From positions 186,001 through 250,000 of the forward strand of contig JAUJEA010000004.1 of the NCBI GenBank assembly GCA_030442035.1: DNA of 64,000 nucleotides, in the 5' to 3' direction. Origin of the DNA: Splendidivirga corallicola. Lineage in GTDB: Bacteria; Bacteroidota; Bacteroidia; Cytophagales; Cyclobacteriaceae. Positions 1 to 7,692 of this stretch are shown piece after piece. Under the pieces are notes generated by a model that worked only from the letters and a program-made list of their open reading frames with translations, did no database searches and was not told the DNA's origin. Every line of letters begins with the position of its first letter. The stretch's first letter is position 1. Position numbers and translations under genes: made by a program.

Positions 1-954
1 GCTTTTGCCGAAACATGTAAAAGCATTCTGGAAAAAGGCCGAAAGAATATAGAAACACTCTTCAATGATGATTACGGTTATTTCGTGCAAAGGGAAGATC
101 CAAATCATGGTAATGCTATAGGGATAGGGACCGGTTGCTACATCGATCAAGTGTTTGGCCAGGGATGGGCTTTTCAGATAGGGTTGGGTAGATTGTTTAA
201 CACAGACATGAATAAAAAATCTTTGGAAGCACTATGGAAGCACAACTATGTTCCTGATATGGGGCCATATCGCGCAGCTTTGCCGGTGAACCTGGCAGGT
301 CGCCCATATGCCTTGGATGGCGAGGCGGGATTGGTCATGTGTACCTGGCCCAATGGAGGACGAAAGAAAGATTGGGAAAAACATTGGCAATATGGGTATT
401 TTAATGAATGCATGTCCGGGTTTGAATACCAGGCAGCCAGCCATATGATGTGGGAAGGAGAGGACCTCGTAGAAAAGAGCCTAATACTGACCCGGTCAAT
501 CCATGACAGATACCATCCTTCAAGGCGAAATCCGTACAACGAAATAGAGTGCAGTGACCACTACTCGAGAGCCATGGCCAGCTATGGTGTTTATTTGGCG
601 GCATGTGGATTTGAGTATCATGGTCCAAAAGGCCATTTGGCTTTTGCTCCCAAATGGCAACAAGAGAATTTCAAAGCAGCCTTCACGGCAGCAAAAGGAT
701 GGGGGAGCCTGGTCCAGCAGAGGGAGGGCAAAAGTCAGACGAATGAAGTAGTAGTAAACTATGGTCAACTTTCTTTACAACAATTGACCCTCGAAATACC
801 TAAGGGAAAAAGATATAAGTCCATCAATTTAAAATTAAATGGTAAACGAGTTCCCGGTTTAAAGGTAAACCAATCCGGAGAACGATTAATCATTGGTTTT
901 GACCCGGTTAAAATGAACGTAAAAGATAAACTGATATCTTCTGTTAAATACTAA
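1..954 (+). CDS. GH116-type glycosidase (GBA2-like), C-terminal part, 5' truncated
   Basis: The reading frame is open from the first base, so this is the last 317 residues of a longer protein whose start lies outside the window. The visible part matches the C-terminal (alpha/alpha)6 catalytic region of glycoside hydrolase family 116, the beta-glucosidase / glucosylceramidase GBA2 group. A CYIDQVFGQGW block at about residues 46-56 corresponds to the conserved DQ-x-x-GQ-W segment; its Asp (bases 145-147) is the expected acid/base by family knowledge. Near the C-terminus there is the typical NPYNEIECSDHYSRAMASYG block. The protein ends in a short beta-rich tail. A GTG at 85 could be mistaken for a start but lies inside the conserved domain. 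Likely secreted, but the signal region is not visible. Substrate is not determinable; family placement is fairly sure. Confidence 0.8.
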   Translation, partial: AFAETCKSILEKGRKNIETLFNDDYGYFVQREDPNHGNAIGIGTGCYIDQVFGQGWAFQIGLGRLFNTDMNKKSLEALWKHNYVPDMGPYRAALPVNLAGRPYALDGEAGLVMCTWPNGGRKKDWEKHWQYGYFNECMSGFEYQAASHMMWEGEDLVEKSLILTRSIHDRYHPSRRNPYNEIECSDHYSRAMASYGVYLAACGFEYHGPKGHLAFAPKWQQENFKAAFTAAKGWGSLVQQREGKSQTNEVVVNYGQLSLQQLTLEIPKGKRYKSINLKLNGKRVPGLKVNQSGERLIIGFDPVKMNVKDKLISSVKY

Positions 955-1062
955 GAATTAAATGTACAAAGGGCATATGCAATGATATCATTTATAGAAT
1001 GGCCTCAGATAAGCATTGATTGAATAGACTTACAGGTACGATTGATCAATAGTCTTACTTTT

Positions 1063-1099
1063 GACAAGAGGACAGGTTTAACAAACCTGTCCTCTTGTC
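1063..1099. repeat. Perfect 17-bp inverted repeat, 3-nt loop
   Basis: The left arm gacaagaggacaggttt (1063-1079) pairs perfectly with 1083-1099 across the loop aac. No T-tract follows on either strand, so a canonical intrinsic terminator is not obvious. It lies 108 bases after the GH116 stop and may still act as a transcript-end hairpin. It could equally be a member of a dispersed palindromic repeat family. Confidence 0.75.
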
Positions 1100-1321
1100 A
1101 TGTTAATACATACCAAATTGATTTTTATCCAACCTAAATCTTGAGGTAAATGATCTCATAGAAGTCATCAAACAAGACGATATAAGTATCAGTAAAAGCA
1201 AGAATACCTGAGCGTTACAATACCGTGTGCAATGCCCACTTAAGTGTCCGGTAGTGTTTAAAATCGAAGGTGTGATTTAGATTGGATTTTATTAATACCA
1301 AATAGTGTGTCATTAACAAGA

Positions 1322-1360
1322 CCAAATCAAAAAACGTAATATTTACGTTTTTTGATTTGG
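1322..1360. repeat. Perfect 18-bp inverted repeat upstream of sigma factor
   Basis: The left arm ccaaatcaaaaaacgtaa (1322-1339) pairs perfectly with 1343-1360 across the loop tat. It ends 55 bases before the preferred ATG of the sigma gene and 13 bases before a possible TTG start. The T-run lies inside the arm, not after it. It could be an operator-like palindrome, an mRNA leader hairpin or a terminator for upstream transcription. Confidence 0.75.
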
Positions 1361-1415
1361 AACAAGGAATTTTTTGTCTAAATTGCTTTCTACATGTGTG
1401 AATATTGCATTTGAT

Positions 1416-2051
1416 ATGTTCTCACCGCTTAAAAAAAATGTTAGTACCGGAACCAAAGTTGATCCGAAACAACCCAAGTTGAATCGATCACCAGAAGCCG
1501 ATAAATCACTTTGGAAGGCTTTTACGAAGGGAAGTGAAGCTGCATTTGTCGACATTTACAACCAGCATTTTCAAATATTATATGATTACGGTAGACAATT
1601 TTCAGGAGATTTTGAATTTGTAAAAGACTGCATTCAAGAGGTATTCATATCGATCAGAACGAAAAGATCCAAACTGCCTTTAGTATCTTCTATCAAAGCG
1701 TATTTATTAAAGGCCGTTAGAAATAAAATTTTAACGGAAATAAGGGATACCAGGAAAAATCAATTTACCGATATTAATACATTACCTCTCAATTTTCACG
1801 TTGTTCCCTCATATGAAAATGTTTTGATCAATCGTCAATTCAATGACGATCAAATTTCACAGATCCAAAAATCATTATCCCTTTTGTCGGAGAGACAGCG
1901 TGAAGCGATATATCATTTTTACTATGCAAACCTGGGATATCATGAAATAAGAGATATTATGGGCTTTGGCAGTACCAGGGCCGCCAGAAATCTGGTATAT
2001 CGTGCAATCTCGGAAATAAGAAGAGCTTTGAATAAGCCTGATAGGTGGTAG
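1416..2051 (+). CDS. ECF RNA polymerase sigma factor (FecI-like), locus 1
   Basis: A 211-residue sigma-70 family ECF factor that should direct RNA polymerase to the adjacent SusCD locus. Region 2 lies at about residues 30-100 (LWKAFTKGSEAAFVDIYN, then VKDCIQEVFISI) and region 4 at about 145-205, with the helix-turn-helix around LSERQREAIYHFYYANLGY. The frame extends upstream to a TTG at 1374; I prefer the ATG at 1416 because the extra residues lie outside any conserved region. Followed by an intrinsic terminator (2197-2223) and almost 1 kb of non-coding DNA before its presumed anti-sigma partner at 3026, so the two are probably transcribed separately. Its sequence is closer to the sigma at 60964 than to the one at 21475. 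ECF identity is confident; the cognate locus is inferred from position. Confidence 0.88.
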   Translation: MFSPLKKNVSTGTKVDPKQPKLNRSPEADKSLWKAFTKGSEAAFVDIYNQHFQILYDYGRQFSGDFEFVKDCIQEVFISIRTKRSKLPLVSSIKAYLLKAVRNKILTEIRDTRKNQFTDINTLPLNFHVVPSYENVLINRQFNDDQISQIQKSLSLLSERQREAIYHFYYANLGYHEIRDIMGFGSTRAARNLVYRAISEIRRALNKPDRW

Positions 2052-2196
2052 ACCAAGCAGATTAGTACCGATCACCAATTGCATTTCAATCCTGGACCTG
2101 TCAATAGATAATCAGTTTTAAAAAAGTATCATTTGATATTGTTAGAAAGGCTCATTGCCTTGTTTAGGCAAGATTTTAGATAAAAGACTCAGGATT

Positions 2197-2223
2197 AAAG
2201 ACAAAATTGCTTTGTCTTTTTTT
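2197..2223 (+). terminator. Intrinsic terminator after sigma factor 1
   Basis: A 9-bp stem (aaagacaaa, 2197-2205, with 2211-2219) with a 5-nt loop runs directly into a T-tract to 2223. It lies 145 bases after the sigma stop codon, in the correct orientation for + strand transcription. Confidence 0.75.
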
Positions 2224-2540
2224 AAGAGAAATAAAACGACCAGCTCTGCAAGCTTTTAATTGAATGGATCAAGAAACTTTCAAAGTTTGTGTGATAGGCT
2301 AAAGTAAAAAAGATAATGATATTAAATTTTACGAAAGCAAGGTTTGATTGCCGGTCTTAAACATATAGGTTATTAGTCCTTATACTAAATTCCTGCTACT
2401 TACATTTGATGCTCACGGCATCTTTTGAAATAACAGCTTTTGACTGAAGCAGGTTGATAAATGAAATTTAAGACAGAACAAAACCATTATCGACAATTTT
2501 GAACCTCGCTGGATAATAGATCTTTTGTGATTAATCTGAT

Positions 2541-2578
2541 TTGCGTGATGTCGTTTTTCCCTTTTTAGTGTCTTAGTG
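2541..2578 (+). repeat. Imperfect direct repeat, copy 1
   Basis: About 37 bases containing cgtgatgtc, a T-rich block and gtcttag, resembling the segment at 2972-3009 with about 30 matches by eye. It may be a dispersed intergenic repeat or a duplicated promoter-proximal segment. Confidence 0.5.
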
Positions 2579-2784
2579 TAAACAAAGGAAATGGTTGCGA
2601 TCACCAGGTAATTGGGGTGCTTATTCGATGAGGTTAGAGCCAAGGATAGCATTCGGAAGGTTATGCTGAAAAAAGAATATTTTTTTAGGTTATGGTGATG
2701 AACTTTCTAAGCAAACATTGCTGTTGTTCTATAAGCAACACCGAACCGGTGTAACCAGCCTATTTAAAATAAGCATAAAAAAAT

Positions 2785-2806
2785 CATACCACCCCAGGGT
2801 GGTATG
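2785..2806. repeat. Hairpin with cataccaccc arms
   Basis: The arm cataccaccc (2785-2794) pairs with 2797-2806. An A-tract (2777-2783) precedes it, so on the minus strand it reads as a hairpin followed by a T-run, the form of an intrinsic terminator. No minus-strand gene to its right needs one. Confidence 0.5.
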
Positions 2807-2827
2807 CATGTTGAATAAGTTTAAATG

Positions 2828-2854
2828 ATTGAGGATGCATGCCACATCCTCAAT
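2828..2854 (+). terminator. Terminator-like hairpin upstream of anti-sigma gene
   Basis: A 10-bp stem (attgaggatg, 2828-2837, with 2845-2854) and 7-nt loop followed by a short T-run. It could stop readthrough entering the FecR-SusCD unit from the left. Confidence 0.5.
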
Positions 2855-2971
2855 TTTCCTTTGAGGAATAGATATCAATATACATATTTTTTTCAACAAA
2901 TACCCCATTTTCCATCATGCCCAATCAATTGATCAAAGCAGATATAAAAAGTTTTCCTTAAAAAAATTCTT

Positions 2972-3009
2972 TTTCGTGATGTCATTTTTCGGTTTTTGGA
3001 GTCTTAGGT
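2972..3009 (+). repeat. Imperfect direct repeat, copy 2
   Basis: Second copy of the segment at 2541-2578. It ends 16 bases before the ATG of the anti-sigma gene, so it must lie in its promoter or 5' leader. Confidence 0.5.
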
Positions 3010-3025
3010 CAGAAGATCAAGAACA

Positions 3026-4045
3026 ATGAATTACGAAAAATACAAGTTGGCGGATTTTCTTGCCGACCCGGAGTTTAAGAATTGGGTGCTTTATCCTAAA
3101 CAAAACACGCAACTATTCTGGGAAAAATGGATTGAAGGCCATCCTGAACAAAAAGATACGATACTCTCTGCCAGAGAACTAATACTTACTTTTCAATTTC
3201 AGAAAGCCGAAACGGTTCCAACACATGAAAAAGATGACCTGCTTAAAGGTATACTAAATCAAAAAAAGACAACCAACAATAAGCAAAAGGGGCGCTTTAG
3301 ATCCTATTATGGGATAGCAGCATCGGTTTTAATGCTCCTCGCCGCTTCATTCTATTATTTCCACTTTATTGACCCGGATACAGCCAATACACCCGTATTA
3401 ATTTCTCAAATAGTCAAAGAAAATCCACGTGGACAAAAAACCAGGATCACGCTTCCCGATGGTTCCAAGGTATGGTTAAATAGTGAAAGTCGCTTGGAAT
3501 ATCCCAGTGAATTCGGAGAGAAGCGAACAATTTCGCTAAAAGGAGAAGCCTTTTTTGAAGTGGTCAAAGACATCGAAAAACCTTTTCAGGTTTTGTCCCA
3601 GGGTATTATTACAACAGCTCTGGGGACATCATTTAATATTAGCGCATTTGAAGGCCATAATATAGAAGTGGGTCTGGTAACAGGCAAAATATTAGTAGAA
3701 ACCGAAGAGGAAAGTACGGATTCCAGAGTATTTGTTAGTCCGGGTGAAAAGGTAATATATGATATCTCCCGTCATGGATTGGAAGTTTCAACCTATGACA
3801 ATTTGGATTTCATAAAATGGACTAATCGGATCATAGTATTCAAAAAAGCCACCTTTCCGGAGATTAAAGAGAAACTTGAAAGATGGTATGATGTAGATAT
3901 TAAAGCCCACAATTTAAATAGAGCAATGACCTATACAGGCGAATTTAAGAACGAAAGCCTTGAAAGGATCCTGGAAAGAATGGCCTTTGTGGAGAAATTT
4001 TCATTTGAGATCAATTCAAAAGAGATCAATATATTTTTCGAATAA
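3026..4045 (+). CDS. FecR-type anti-sigma factor, locus 1
   Basis: A 339-residue inner-membrane anti-sigma factor. The cytoplasmic N-terminal part (about 1-90) should bind the ECF sigma factor. One membrane helix lies at about 95-113 (YYGIAASVLMLLAASFYYF). The periplasmic FecR domain covers about 130-222 (TRITLPDGSKVWLNSESRLEYP is its hallmark region) and a C-terminal DUF4974 covers about 262-335. It would relay ligand binding at SusC to the sigma factor. Its N-terminus (SFREF/EFKNW, WxxWIxGHPE pattern) resembles the FecR at 61757, not the one at 22172. The stop is followed by a hairpin (4083-4127) and then SusC, consistent with one transcript. Family assignment is confident. Confidence 0.92.
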   Translation: MNYEKYKLADFLADPEFKNWVLYPKQNTQLFWEKWIEGHPEQKDTILSARELILTFQFQKAETVPTHEKDDLLKGILNQKKTTNNKQKGRFRSYYGIAASVLMLLAASFYYFHFIDPDTANTPVLISQIVKENPRGQKTRITLPDGSKVWLNSESRLEYPSEFGEKRTISLKGEAFFEVVKDIEKPFQVLSQGIITTALGTSFNISAFEGHNIEVGLVTGKILVETEEESTDSRVFVSPGEKVIYDISRHGLEVSTYDNLDFIKWTNRIIVFKKATFPEIKEKLERWYDVDIKAHNLNRAMTYTGEFKNESLERILERMAFVEKFSFEINSKEINIFFE

Positions 4046-4082
4046 AACCCTAAATATGATGAAAACAGATACCTCCTAAAAA

Positions 4083-4127
4083 ATAAGCCAGGTGATCGAA
4101 AATGGCACTTCCAACACCTGGACTTAT
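4083..4127 (+). promoter_or_regulatory. Hairpin in FecR-SusC spacer, locus 1
   Basis: The left arm ataagccaggtg (4083-4094) pairs with 4115-4127 with one bulged base. It starts 38 bases after the FecR stop. Spacers at the other two loci (23247-23276, 62845-62875) carry hairpins at the same place with a left arm that also begins with an aaataa(a)gcc-like sequence, which suggests a shared attenuator, processing or stability element. No T-tract follows. Confidence 0.6.
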
Positions 4128-4171
4128 ATCAATGTTTAATGAATTTTCACCCACTAAACACATACAAAAGT

Positions 4172-7100
4172 ATGAAAACAAAACTACTTAAAGCAATTAT
4201 TATGCTTACAAAAAGATTCTTGCAGATAGTTGTCGCACAGATTCTTTTCTATACTTTGGTAATTGCTAATGATGGCAATTCCCAACGATTGAGTATCGAT
4301 GATATATATGTTAGATTGGATAAGCGACAAATGGAGGTGATTGAAATCTTCCGGGAAATTGAAGCGCAATCTCAGTTCAAGTTTTCCTATGAAGAGAGGG
4401 ATGTGGAAGATAAAGTCTATTTTGTTTTTAATGGCTCGACACAATCGATTTATAAGATTTTGAGTAGAGTCAGCAAGAAAGCTTCTCTGAAGTTTCGCAG
4501 ACTTAATAATGTCATTGATGTATCACGAATTGGAGAAGAATTACCCAAAAACTCTATCGAGGAAGTATTTCTTGAAAAAACTATTACGGGAAAAGTGACT
4601 GACGAAAATGGACAGGGGCTTCCAGGAGCATCTATAATAGTAAAAGGAACAGCAACCGGAACAACAACTGATTTAAATGGTAATTATAAACTGGACGTTC
4701 CTGATGATGCTATATTGATTATTTCTTATGTTGGATATTCAAATCAAGAAATAGCAGTTGCAGGCAGAAGTACAGTTGATGTGCAATTGGTACCGGATTT
4801 GGCCCAGTTGAAAGAAATTGTTGTGGTAGGTTATGGTGAACAAGAGAAAGTAACTGTAACGGGTGCTGTTACGGCAATAGAGGGAAAGGAATTAGTGAAG
4901 TCACCGGCTGTGGAGATTTCAAATTCACTGGCAGGTCGTTTGCCTGGTGTTGTTGTTATCCAAACAAGTGGTGAACCAGGATTGGACGGAGCACGCATCA
5001 ACATCAGAGGTACAAACACTTTAGGAAACAGTAGCCCATTGATTGTCATTGACGGAATTCCTGATCGTGACGGTGGACTTGGACGCTTGAGTCCTCAGGA
5101 CATAGAGTCCATTTCTGTTTTGAAGGATGCTTCGGCTGCTATTTATGGTGCCAGAGCTGCTAATGGGGCAATTTTGATCAATACTAAGCGGGGTAAAACA
5201 GGTAAACCGACAATAACTTTTGATTTCAACCAGGGCTGGTCACAGCCAACCAGGATTCCGGAAATGTCAAATGCCGGTGAATATGCAAATATTATGAATG
5301 AGCTTCCAATTTATCAAACGATACCGGTCAATGAATGGTCGGCCGCATGGAATAGCATTCAATCGACCGGTATATATACCTCTCCCACACCGGGCGTATC
5401 ATCTTTAAGTGCTAATTTCAGTCCGGAGGCTGTCCAGAAACACATTGATGGTTCCGATCCTTGGGGCTTCCCGGACACTGATTGGTTTGGAGATGCCTTT
5501 AAAACCTGGTCACCCCAAAAGAGATACAATTTACAAATAACAGGAGGAACAGAGAATTTGAAATATCTCGGGTCTTTGGGATTTGTAAATCAGGATGCCT
5601 ATTACCACAATTCTGCAACCTTTTATAAACAATATAATCTTCGACTAAATCTTGATGCCAAGGTGAATGATTATATTAATACAAGGTTAGGGGTAATGGC
5701 TCGACGTGAGGATAGGAACTTTCCAACACAATCTGCAGGCTCAATTTTCAGAATGTTGATGCGGGGAAGGCCAACAGAACCTGAGGTCTGGCCTAATGGA
5801 AAACCTGGCCCCGACATTGAAAACGGACAAAATCCCTATGTGATTACCACAAATGCCACAGGTTACGAGAAAAGTCCAACAGATTATATCCAGGCAAATG
5901 GTTCGGTTGAGATCACCCAGCCATGGATAGAAGGACTCAAACTGACCTTTAGCGGAGCTATTGACAAAAGTAATGAGACCAGTAAAAAATGGGAAACTCC
6001 CTGGATGCTATATTTCTGGGATAGGATATCTTATGAACCTGATGGTGTTACCCCACTTTTGGAAGGCTCTATTCGGTCAAATTTTACAGATCCTCGCCTG
6101 ACACAAACCAGCAGGTCAACGTTAAATACCAATCTCACTACCATGCTCTCTTATGACCGTGCCTTTGGAAATGATCATACCATTAATATTCTTGCCGGGG
6201 TTACAAGAGAGACATTCGAAGGAGAGAACTTCAATGCGTTCAGAAGAAATTATATTTCATCAGCGGTTGATCAGCTTTTTGCCGGAGGATCACTTCAGCA
6301 AAACACAGGTGGAAGCGCCTTTGAAAGAGCACGATTGGGGTATTACGGACGATTTCAATACAATTTCAAGCAGAAATATTTGGCCGAGTTTATTTGGCGA
6401 TATGACGGATCATATATTTTCCCGGAATCAGACAGATTTGGTTTTTTCCCAGGTGTATTGGTAGGTTGGAATATTTCCAATGAAGATTTTTTCAATCTTT
6501 CTTTTATAGATTACCTGAAGATCCGGGCTTCCTATGGACAAATGGGGAACGATCAGGTATTTTTTAGAAACAGGTTGCAGGAATATGCTTATTTGTCTAC
6601 CTATGGTTTTGGAGAATATCCCATTAATAGCGTAGTAGAAACAACACTTGAAGAAACGATCCTTGCAAACCCGAGCTTCACTTGGGAGAGAGCCAATAAT
6701 TTTAACGTTGGTCTGGATGGAACCATATTGAATGGGAAACTGGATTTTACGCTGGAGTACTTCTATAATAAAAGAGATCAGATACTCATACAGAAGACTG
6801 GATCAACACCTGCTTCATCCGGGATCAGTGAGCTTTTACCACCTGTAAATGCTGGTAAGGTCGACAATCGAGGGTTCGAATTTAGCTTCTTATACAATAA
6901 TCAAAGTTCGGATTTGAGATATAGCATTGGAGTTAATGGTGGTTTCGCGAAGAACAAAGTTGTATTCATGGACGAAATTCCAGGAGCTCCTGACTATCAG
7001 CGACAAGAAGGCAAACCAATTGGAGGATATCTGGTCTATAAATCGGCAGGTGTTTTTAGGGACGCGGAAGAGATAGCTTCAAATACTATTGACTACAGTG

Positions 7101-7681
7101 GTGTTACTTCCCAACTTCTTCCCGGTGATATGAAATTCGAGGACATCAATAATGATGGCGTGATAGATGCGGATGACCAGATAAGATTGGATGAGAATAA
7201 TACACCGACCTTTAATTTCGGTGCAACTTTCGATCTTCAATGGAAAAATTTTGATTTTTCATTATTGTTTCAAGGAGCCACTGGCGCTTCTATCCGGATT
7301 CAGACAGAATCGGGTGATATAGGCAATTATTTGAAATATAGTCATGATAATCGGTGGAGAATTGATAATCCAAGCAGTGAACATCCACGCCTGGCGAGCA
7401 GAGGTGATACCTACTATACCGGGGGGAACTTTGGTAACAATACCTATTTCCTTTTTAGCAAAAATTATATTCGCCTGAAAAATATTGAGCTAGGCTACAG
7501 ACTTCCCAAGACTATTATCGGCGAGGGTAAAGTGATCAGTGGTTTAAGAGTTTATGTCAATGCACTGAACCTGGTTACTTTCGATAAATATAAAATATTT
7601 GATCCGGAAGCTATACAAGGAAATGGTGTGTATTATCCACAGGCAAGAGTGATCAATACAGGCTTCAGTTTAACCTTTTAA
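4172..7681 (+). CDS. SusC/RagA-family TonB-dependent outer-membrane transporter, locus 1
   Basis: A 1169-residue outer-membrane importer that, with SusD, takes up a glycan using TonB energy. Order: signal peptide (about 1-33), STN signalling domain (about 50-105), CarboxypepD_reg-like beta-sandwich (about 138-215, TITGKVTDENGQGLPGA), a hinge with EIVVVGYG, the plug (about 225-345, with LAGRLPGVVV and ASAAIYGARAANGAILINTK) and a 22-strand barrel ending in an aromatic C-terminus (SLTF). The STN domain implies control of the sigma/FecR pair upstream. The frame extends to an ATG at 4139, but the ATG at 4172 starts a better signal peptide. The TAA overlaps an ATG for the SusD frame by one base. 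Substrate is unknown. Confidence 0.95.
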   Translation: MKTKLLKAIIMLTKRFLQIVVAQILFYTLVIANDGNSQRLSIDDIYVRLDKRQMEVIEIFREIEAQSQFKFSYEERDVEDKVYFVFNGSTQSIYKILSRVSKKASLKFRRLNNVIDVSRIGEELPKNSIEEVFLEKTITGKVTDENGQGLPGASIIVKGTATGTTTDLNGNYKLDVPDDAILIISYVGYSNQEIAVAGRSTVDVQLVPDLAQLKEIVVVGYGEQEKVTVTGAVTAIEGKELVKSPAVEISNSLAGRLPGVVVIQTSGEPGLDGARINIRGTNTLGNSSPLIVIDGIPDRDGGLGRLSPQDIESISVLKDASAAIYGARAANGAILINTKRGKTGKPTITFDFNQGWSQPTRIPEMSNAGEYANIMNELPIYQTIPVNEWSAAWNSIQSTGIYTSPTPGVSSLSANFSPEAVQKHIDGSDPWGFPDTDWFGDAFKTWSPQKRYNLQITGGTENLKYLGSLGFVNQDAYYHNSATFYKQYNLRLNLDAKVNDYINTRLGVMARREDRNFPTQSAGSIFRMLMRGRPTEPEVWPNGKPGPDIENGQNPYVITTNATGYEKSPTDYIQANGSVEITQPWIEGLKLTFSGAIDKSNETSKKWETPWMLYFWDRISYEPDGVTPLLEGSIRSNFTDPRLTQTSRSTLNTNLTTMLSYDRAFGNDHTINILAGVTRETFEGENFNAFRRNYISSAVDQLFAGGSLQQNTGGSAFERARLGYYGRFQYNFKQKYLAEFIWRYDGSYIFPESDRFGFFPGVLVGWNISNEDFFNLSFIDYLKIRASYGQMGNDQVFFRNRLQEYAYLSTYGFGEYPINSVVETTLEETILANPSFTWERANNFNVGLDGTILNGKLDFTLEYFYNKRDQILIQKTGSTPASSGISELLPPVNAGKVDNRGFEFSFLYNNQSSDLRYSIGVNGGFAKNKVVFMDEIPGAPDYQRQEGKPIGGYLVYKSAGVFRDAEEIASNTIDYSGVTSQLLPGDMKFEDINNDGVIDADDQIRLDENNTPTFNFGATFDLQWKNFDFSLLFQGATGASIRIQTESGDIGNYLKYSHDNRWRIDNPSSEHPRLASRGDTYYTGGNFGNNTYFLFSKNYIRLKNIELGYRLPKTIIGEGKVISGLRVYVNALNLVTFDKYKIFDPEAIQGNGVYYPQARVINTGFSLTF

Positions 7682-7692
7682 TGCAGATCGTA

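Larger units (their letters stand above)
955..1415. other. Intergenic region with two long perfect hairpins
   Basis: No coding sequence is supported in this 461-base stretch. It contains two near-identical-geometry perfect inverted repeats (1063-1099 and 1322-1360, listed separately). The DNA between them is AT-rich with no recognisable gene remnant. Confidence 0.6.
2224..3025. other. Intergenic region between sigma factor and anti-sigma gene
   Basis: No gene is supported here; a 79-codon minus-strand frame at 2413-2652 has no recognisable domain. The stretch holds an imperfect direct repeat (2541-2578 and 2972-3009) and two hairpins (2785-2806 and 2828-2854). The promoter of the FecR-SusC-SusD unit is expected in the last 150 bases, but I could not identify convincing -33/-7 boxes. 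Confidence 0.5.

Noticed and set aside
2413-2652. 79-codon frame on the minus strand between sigma factor 1 and FecR
   Set aside because: No domain, signal peptide or membrane pattern is recognisable, and the region is repeat-rich intergenic DNA.
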